Shown piece after piece: positions 59,720 to 64,000 of a DNA stretch of 64,000 nt. Both the position numbers and the translations under genes were made by a program. Origin of the DNA: Solidesulfovibrio alcoholivorans DSM 5433 (GTDB taxonomy: Bacteria; Desulfobacterota; Desulfovibrionia; Desulfovibrionales; Desulfovibrionaceae). The notes under the pieces were generated by a model. That model did not search any database and was not told where the DNA came from. It worked only from the letters and a program-made list of their open reading frames with translations. The stretch spans positions 124,001-188,000 of the forward strand of contig NZ_JNJA01000004.1 in assembly GCF_000702665.1 (NCBI RefSeq), in the 5' to 3' direction. The stretch's first letter is position 1; each line of letters begins with the position of its first letter.

Positions 59720-61039
59720 ATGACAGCACGCATGCCGCGCCAATTTTTCGTTTCCCTCCTGGCCGTCCTTTTTCTGACGTCGCTTGCGTCCTGCTCCCGG
59801 TCGCCAACCGCGGAGGAGATGGACGCAAGCACGCCGGGTGTGGGCGACGACCTCGTCGTGGTGGGTTCGTCCCTGCCGCTGACCGGCCATGCCAGCTACC
59901 TGGGCCGGCAGACGCTTTTCGGGGCGATGTCTTATATCAACGCCGTCAACGACGCGGGCGGCGTGGCCGGGCGGCGCATCAAGGTGATCGCCCTGGACGA
60001 CGGCTACGATCCTCCGCGCTGCGTGGCCAACACGCAGCGCCTGATCGTGGACGACCGGGTCTTTTGCCTGTTCAGCTACGTGGGCACGCCGACCACGGCC
60101 AAGATCATACCGCTCCTGGAAGAGGCCAACGCGCCGCTGGTCGGCAGCTTCACCGGGGCCGACGCCCTGCGCACGCCGTTTCGGCGCGTCATCGTCAACA
60201 TCCGCCCCTCGTACTACCAGGAGACCGCCGCCGCCGTGGACCACATGGTAGGCGATTTGCACCTCGACCGTGTGGCCGTCTTCTACCAGTACGACGCCTA
60301 CGGCTTCGACGGCCTGCGCGGCACGGAAATGGCGCTCAAAGCCCATGGCCTGGCGCCGGTCGCCCGGGGCACGTACATCCGGGGCACCATGGAGGTGGAG
60401 GAGGGCATCTCGCGCATCCTCGAGGCCGACCCCACGGCCATCGTCATGATCGGCACGTCCGGGCCCTGCGCCAAGGCCATCCGCATCGCCCGAAGCAAGG
60501 GCTACACCGGCCTTTTCTATGCCGTCTCCTTTGTCGGGGCGGACGAACTCGCGCGTATCCTGGGGCCCGGCGACGACACGCCGCTCGTCATGTCCCAGGT
60601 GGTGCCGCCGCCGGGCCTGCCCGATACCGAGGGCCTGCTCTCCGGGGTGGTGGAATACGCCAGGCTGCTCGCCCGCTATTTTCCGGAGGAAAAGCCCAAT
60701 CTGGTGGGACTCGAGGGGTTTATCAACGCCAAGGTGCTGGTCGAGGGTCTGCGCCGGGCCGGGCGCGACCTCACGCGCGAGCGCTTTCTCGACGCCATCG
60801 AATCCGTCCGGAATTTTTCCGTCGGCATCGCCAGTCCGGTGAGCTTCGCGCCGGACCGCCACCAGGGGCTCGAGCGCGTCTATTTCACGCTCCTCGACAA
60901 GGGGGCGTTCACCCTCGTTGCGGACTGGACCGGCCTGCGCGAGCGCCTAGCCGCGGCCGCGCGGCAGGGCGAGGCGTCCCTACCGGCTGCGGCGCCGGAC
61001 ACCCCTGCGGCCACGCCGGCCGCGCAGGGGCGGGAGTAG
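59720..61039 (+). CDS. Type 1 periplasmic-binding lipoprotein, receptor of a two-component system
   Basis: 439 residues. A lipoprotein signal with LASCSRS, then a branched-chain-amino-acid type binding fold: VVVGSSLPLTGHASYLGRQTLFGAMSYINAVNDAGGVAGR, VFCLFSYVGTPTTAKIIPLLEEANAPLVG. No ABC transporter genes follow; instead a histidine kinase starts 6 bases later, so it likely presents a ligand to the kinase sensor. Ala/Pro-rich end. ATG at 59720 or 59732. Confidence 0.82.
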   Translation: MTARMPRQFFVSLLAVLFLTSLASCSRSPTAEEMDASTPGVGDDLVVVGSSLPLTGHASYLGRQTLFGAMSYINAVNDAGGVAGRRIKVIALDDGYDPPRCVANTQRLIVDDRVFCLFSYVGTPTTAKIIPLLEEANAPLVGSFTGADALRTPFRRVIVNIRPSYYQETAAAVDHMVGDLHLDRVAVFYQYDAYGFDGLRGTEMALKAHGLAPVARGTYIRGTMEVEEGISRILEADPTAIVMIGTSGPCAKAIRIARSKGYTGLFYAVSFVGADELARILGPGDDTPLVMSQVVPPPGLPDTEGLLSGVVEYARLLARYFPEEKPNLVGLEGFINAKVLVEGLRRAGRDLTRERFLDAIESVRNFSVGIASPVSFAPDRHQGLERVYFTLLDKGAFTLVADWTGLRERLAAAARQGEASLPAAAPDTPAATPAAQGRE

Positions 61040-61044
61040 CCACC

Positions 61045-63054
61045 ATGTTCGCCTACCGGCGGGTCAGCCTCAAGCTCAAGATGTTCGGCGGCGCCATGGC
61101 CGTGGTGCTGCTGGTCAGCGCCGTCATCGCGCTGCTTGCGCGCTGGATTCTCGTCACGAGCCTCAACAGGGAACTCGAACAGCGCGGCGTGGCCATCGGC
61201 CAGAGCCTGTCCGAGCGGGCCAGCGGCTTCATCCTCGACAAGGACAGGGCCAACCTCGTCAGCCTCGTCTTCGACGCCGCCCAGCTCGGCGAACGCCGCA
61301 TCCTCGTTTCCTACATCTTCATCGAGGACACCGAGGGCCGCATCCTGGCCAACACCTTCATGCGCCCCTTTCCCAAGGAACTCCTTCGCGTCAACCGCAT
61401 TCCCGAGGGCGCGGAATCACGTATCCGCCTCGTCGATTTCGAGGGCGCGCAGGCCATCGACATCGCCGTGCCCGTGCGCGAGGGCATCTACACCCTGGGC
61501 GCGGTCCATGTGGGCCTGTCCAAAAGCCACATCGATTCCCTCGTCGGGACGCTGCGCACCACGTTCCTCGGGTTTATCGCCGCGGTCACGGTGGTCATGT
61601 TCCTCATCGTCCTGCGTCTGTCCAACGCCGTGGCCCGGCCCATCACCCGCCTGACCAAGGCCGCCGACGCCGTCAGCCGCGGCAGCCTGGAAGAGCCGGC
61701 CAACCTGCTCGGGCTGCGCGACGCCGCGCCCCGGGATTGCCCGGCCTACGCCAACACCGACCTGCCGTGCTGGCACTTCGACCAGAGCCGCTGCGACGAG
61801 GCCCTGGCCGGCAGCCTGGAAAACGCGCCGACCTGCCGCGAGTGCCGCTTCTACCGCAAGGACGGCGGCGGCGACGAGGTGGCCCAGCTCGCCGAGTCCT
61901 TCGGGAACATGATCTGGAGCATGCGGCTGTACCGCCGCCGGCTGCGGGAATCCGAGGAAAAATACCGTTCGCTTTTCGACAGCAACCCCGATCCGGTCTT
62001 CGTCGTGGACGCGGAGAACGGGTGCATCCTTGACGCCAACTCCCAGGCCGAGGACGCCTACGGCTATACCCGCAAGGAATTGATCGGTCGCCCCGTCGCC
62101 GACCTGGAGCCCGATGCCGGCGCGCGCGGCGTCGCCGCCTATCTCACCGACCGCGACGCCCCGGAGCGGGTGCTTTTGCCCAAGCTGCGCCACGTGAAAA
62201 AGGACGGCGCGCCGCTCTACGTCAACCTCCACGCCTGCCGCATCGCCTACCGGGGCCGCGACGCGGTCATCGTCTCGGCCACCGACGTCACGGAGCTCGT
62301 GGAAAAGGACGCCCAGCTCATCCAGGCGAGCAAGATGAAGACGCTCGGCGAAATGTCCGCCGGCATCGCCCACGAACTGAACCAGCCGCTTAACGCCATC
62401 AAGATGGGCAGCGACTACCTGCGCCTGCTCAGCGAATCCGGCCGCGAGCCCCCGGCCGGGGACCTCGACGCCGTGACCGCGCAAATCAGCGAACAGGTGG
62501 ACCGCGCCGCGGCGATCATCGCCCATTTGCGCGATTTCGGCCGCAAATCGCAGCCGACCTTGGAACATGTGGACATAAACGATCCCATCCGGGGCGTTTT
62601 CGCCATCATCGGCCATGAACTCTCCCTCCAGGGCATCGCCGTGAACCTGGACCTCGGGGCGCTTGCGCCGATCAAGGCCCACGCCAACCGGCTGGAACAG
62701 GTTTTTTTCAACCTCGTGGTCAACGCCCGCGACGCCCTGATCCAATCGCCCCGGCAGGGCGCGCCCGAGGGGCTGCGCAGCATCGACATCGCCACGCGCA
62801 TGGCGGACGGCCGCGTCACGGCGACCGTGTCCGACAACGGCTGCGGCATCCCCGAAAGCGAGCGGCACAAGATCTTCGAGCCGTTTTTCACCACAAAGCA
62901 AGCCGGGCAGGGGATGGGGCTCGGGCTCGCCATCACCTACGGCATCGTCAAGGATTACGGGGGCGAGATCGTCGTGGACGAAACCCCCGGCGGCGGCTGC
63001 ACCTTCCGCCTCACCTTTCCTGCGGCGTGCGATCCGGGCAATTTCGGGGCTTGA
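61045..63054 (+). CDS. PAS sensor histidine kinase with Cys-rich module
   Basis: 669 residues. Membrane helix about 15-38, a periplasmic sensor, second helix about 170-195, HAMP, then a cysteine-rich segment (about 232-268: CPAY, LPCWHF, RCDEA, TCRECRFY), a PAS domain, and a HisKA/HATPase with His443 in GIAHELNQPLNAIKMG, NARDALIQ, DNGCGIP and GLGLAITYGIV. It would phosphorylate the next gene's regulator. The Cys set could hold zinc or a redox centre. Confidence 0.9.
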   Translation: MFAYRRVSLKLKMFGGAMAVVLLVSAVIALLARWILVTSLNRELEQRGVAIGQSLSERASGFILDKDRANLVSLVFDAAQLGERRILVSYIFIEDTEGRILANTFMRPFPKELLRVNRIPEGAESRIRLVDFEGAQAIDIAVPVREGIYTLGAVHVGLSKSHIDSLVGTLRTTFLGFIAAVTVVMFLIVLRLSNAVARPITRLTKAADAVSRGSLEEPANLLGLRDAAPRDCPAYANTDLPCWHFDQSRCDEALAGSLENAPTCRECRFYRKDGGGDEVAQLAESFGNMIWSMRLYRRRLRESEEKYRSLFDSNPDPVFVVDAENGCILDANSQAEDAYGYTRKELIGRPVADLEPDAGARGVAAYLTDRDAPERVLLPKLRHVKKDGAPLYVNLHACRIAYRGRDAVIVSATDVTELVEKDAQLIQASKMKTLGEMSAGIAHELNQPLNAIKMGSDYLRLLSESGREPPAGDLDAVTAQISEQVDRAAAIIAHLRDFGRKSQPTLEHVDINDPIRGVFAIIGHELSLQGIAVNLDLGALAPIKAHANRLEQVFFNLVVNARDALIQSPRQGAPEGLRSIDIATRMADGRVTATVSDNGCGIPESERHKIFEPFFTTKQAGQGMGLGLAITYGIVKDYGGEIVVDETPGGGCTFRLTFPAACDPGNFGA

Positions 63055-63105
63055 CGCTTCCCCGGCTGGCAGCCACAAGGTAATCGGCACACTCGGGAGC
63101 ACGGC

Positions 63106-63870
63106 ATGCGCACGATTCTGGTCATCGACGACGAGCGGCCCACCCTCAGGATGTTCGAACTCTACCTCGGGGCATACGGCTACCACGTCCTGACCGCGGC
63201 GAGCGGTGAGGAGGGGCTCGGCATCTTTGCCGCGCAGCTCCCTCCCATCGTGCTCACGGACATCAAGATGCCGGGCATGGACGGCCTCGCCGTGCTGCGC
63301 GCCATCAAGGAACGGCGGCCGCAGACCGAGGTCGTCGTCATCACCGGCCACGGCGACGTGGATCTGGCGCTTACGGCTCTGGAACTGCGGGCTACGGATT
63401 TCATCGACAAGCCCATTCGCCGCGAAGCCCTGGAAGCGGCCCTGTCCCGGGCCACGGCGCGGCTTTCCCAGGCCGCGGCCTGCGAGGACAGGGGGGGCGT
63501 GGATGTGGAGCAGGATGCCGACGTGGCCGTTCTCACCATCCGCGGCAGCCTCACCGGAGAGGCCGAGCCCTACCTCGCGCGGGCGCTCAAGCAGACCGAA
63601 AACGCGGCCAAGCTCCTGTTCGCCTTCAGCTCCGACGCCTCCATCAACGGCGCGGGCCTTGACCTGCTCGTGCAGGCCGCCGAAGATGCCGGGGGCGGCG
63701 GGCGGCCCGTGGCCCTGTGCGGGCTTGCGGAGAATTTCGCCAAGGTTCTCGACAGGCTCGGCGTCACGGCCAGGGCGCCCCGGTTTGCCGGGCGCAAGGA
63801 CGCCATGGTCCATCTTGCCGGGCAGGGCGGCGAAGCGCGCGCCGCAAAGACGGCCCCGGGCGACGGCTGA
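63106..63870 (+). CDS. Response regulator with REC and STAS-like domains
   Basis: 254 residues. The receiver has the acidic pair DDE, phosphoacceptor Asp52 in LTDIKMPGMDG and Lys102 in FIDKP. The C-terminal half (VAVLTIRGSLTGEAEPYL, then SINGAGLDLLVQAAEDAGGGGRPVALCGLAENFAKVLDRLG) resembles an anti-sigma antagonist STAS fold. There is no DNA-binding domain, so output is probably through a partner protein. 51 bases after the kinase. Confidence 0.85.
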   Translation: MRTILVIDDERPTLRMFELYLGAYGYHVLTAASGEEGLGIFAAQLPPIVLTDIKMPGMDGLAVLRAIKERRPQTEVVVITGHGDVDLALTALELRATDFIDKPIRREALEAALSRATARLSQAAACEDRGGVDVEQDADVAVLTIRGSLTGEAEPYLARALKQTENAAKLLFAFSSDASINGAGLDLLVQAAEDAGGGGRPVALCGLAENFAKVLDRLGVTARAPRFAGRKDAMVHLAGQGGEARAAKTAPGDG

Positions 63871-63951
63871 TCGCAAACGGGCGTTTACACGCCGCCCCGG
63901 CCCCCTTATATTGCCGCCACCGCGAATCGACGACCGGAAACGGGCGCTTGT

Positions 63952-64000
63952 ATGACAACCCGACGTGACCTCATCGGCCGGGGCTGCCTCTGGTGCAGCC
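63952..64000 (+). CDS. Start of a Tat-exported protein (partial)
   Basis: Sixteen codons before the window ends: MTTRRDLIGRGCLWCS. TRRDLI is a twin-arginine export motif, and the two Cys may be part of a lipobox or cofactor site. Nothing more can be said of its function. Confidence 0.5.
   Translation, partial: MTTRRDLIGRGCLWCS

Noticed and set aside
55637..60862. A 1741-codon minus-strand open frame
   Set aside because: It is the shadow of fdhA, fdhB and the binding-lipoprotein gene in GC-rich DNA; Gly/Arg/His-rich, no motif, while the plus strand has clear conserved proteins.

Overview
The window is GC-rich, gene-dense chromosomal DNA from a dissimilatory sulfate reducer of the Desulfovibrionaceae, most likely a Solidesulfovibrio/Desulfovibrio magneticus-type organism. 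The evidence is a periplasmic selenocysteine formate dehydrogenase pair with its maturation genes, a nifE-nifN-nifB cluster with a sigma-54-type promoter, hypA/hypB for hydrogenase maturation, flagellar fliM, a periplasmic-binding-protein-coupled two-component system, and three copies of an intergenic repeat containing GATGCCTCCGGCGGCCGGGG. The assignment rests on gene content and style, not on a marker gene.

Layout. 0-5 kb: an Ntn-type amide hydrolase, lgt, a TPR/pseudo-receiver protein, panB and a TrmH-like methylase. 5-10 kb: a tightly overlapping envelope-polysaccharide operon (large membrane glycosyltransferase, gmhB, flippase). 10-16 kb: mnmA, then gatC and gatA separated by a putative PD-(D/E)XK nuclease gene, then a lipoprotein. 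16-20 kb: the heat-shock operon hrcA-grpE-dnaK with a CIRCE operator. 20-24 kb: a GntR regulator divergent from an unusual pair, a ModA-like binding protein and a NapH-like polyferredoxin, followed by a lipase. 24-26 kb: modB-modA-modC molybdate uptake. 26-28 kb: TPR and PilZ proteins. 28-32.4 kb: nifE-nifN-nifB. 32.6-36.5 kb: a TerC family protein, then btaA-btaB (betaine lipid synthesis) and a further methyltransferase. 36.5-41.4 kb: a repeat-rich spacer with a candidate small RNA, then a full-length Lhr helicase. 41.4-45.6 kb: a four-gene overlapping amidoligase operon (C39-like peptidase, RimK-type ATP-grasp, GCS2 ligase, N-formylglutamate amidohydrolase-like). 45.8-51 kb: fliM, an outer-membrane barrel, hypBA, a DUF554 protein, tRNA-Leu and two small membrane proteins. 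51-59.5 kb: fdhE, an FdhD lacking its usual CGxCG motif, mobA, moaA, a transposase-like gene with a degraded active site, then fdhA (in-frame UGA) and fdhB. 59.5-64 kb: binding lipoprotein, histidine kinase and response regulator, and the first codons of a Tat-exported protein.

How it fits together. Several loci serve molybdenum or tungsten enzymes: modBAC brings in the oxyanion, moaA and mobA make the cofactor, nifENB builds FeMo-co, and fdhABDE is the formate oxidation/CO2 reduction system. The least understood units are the amidoligase operon, the binding-protein/polyferredoxin pair, the modified FdhD next to a domesticated-looking transposase, and betaine lipid genes in an anaerobic sulfate reducer.
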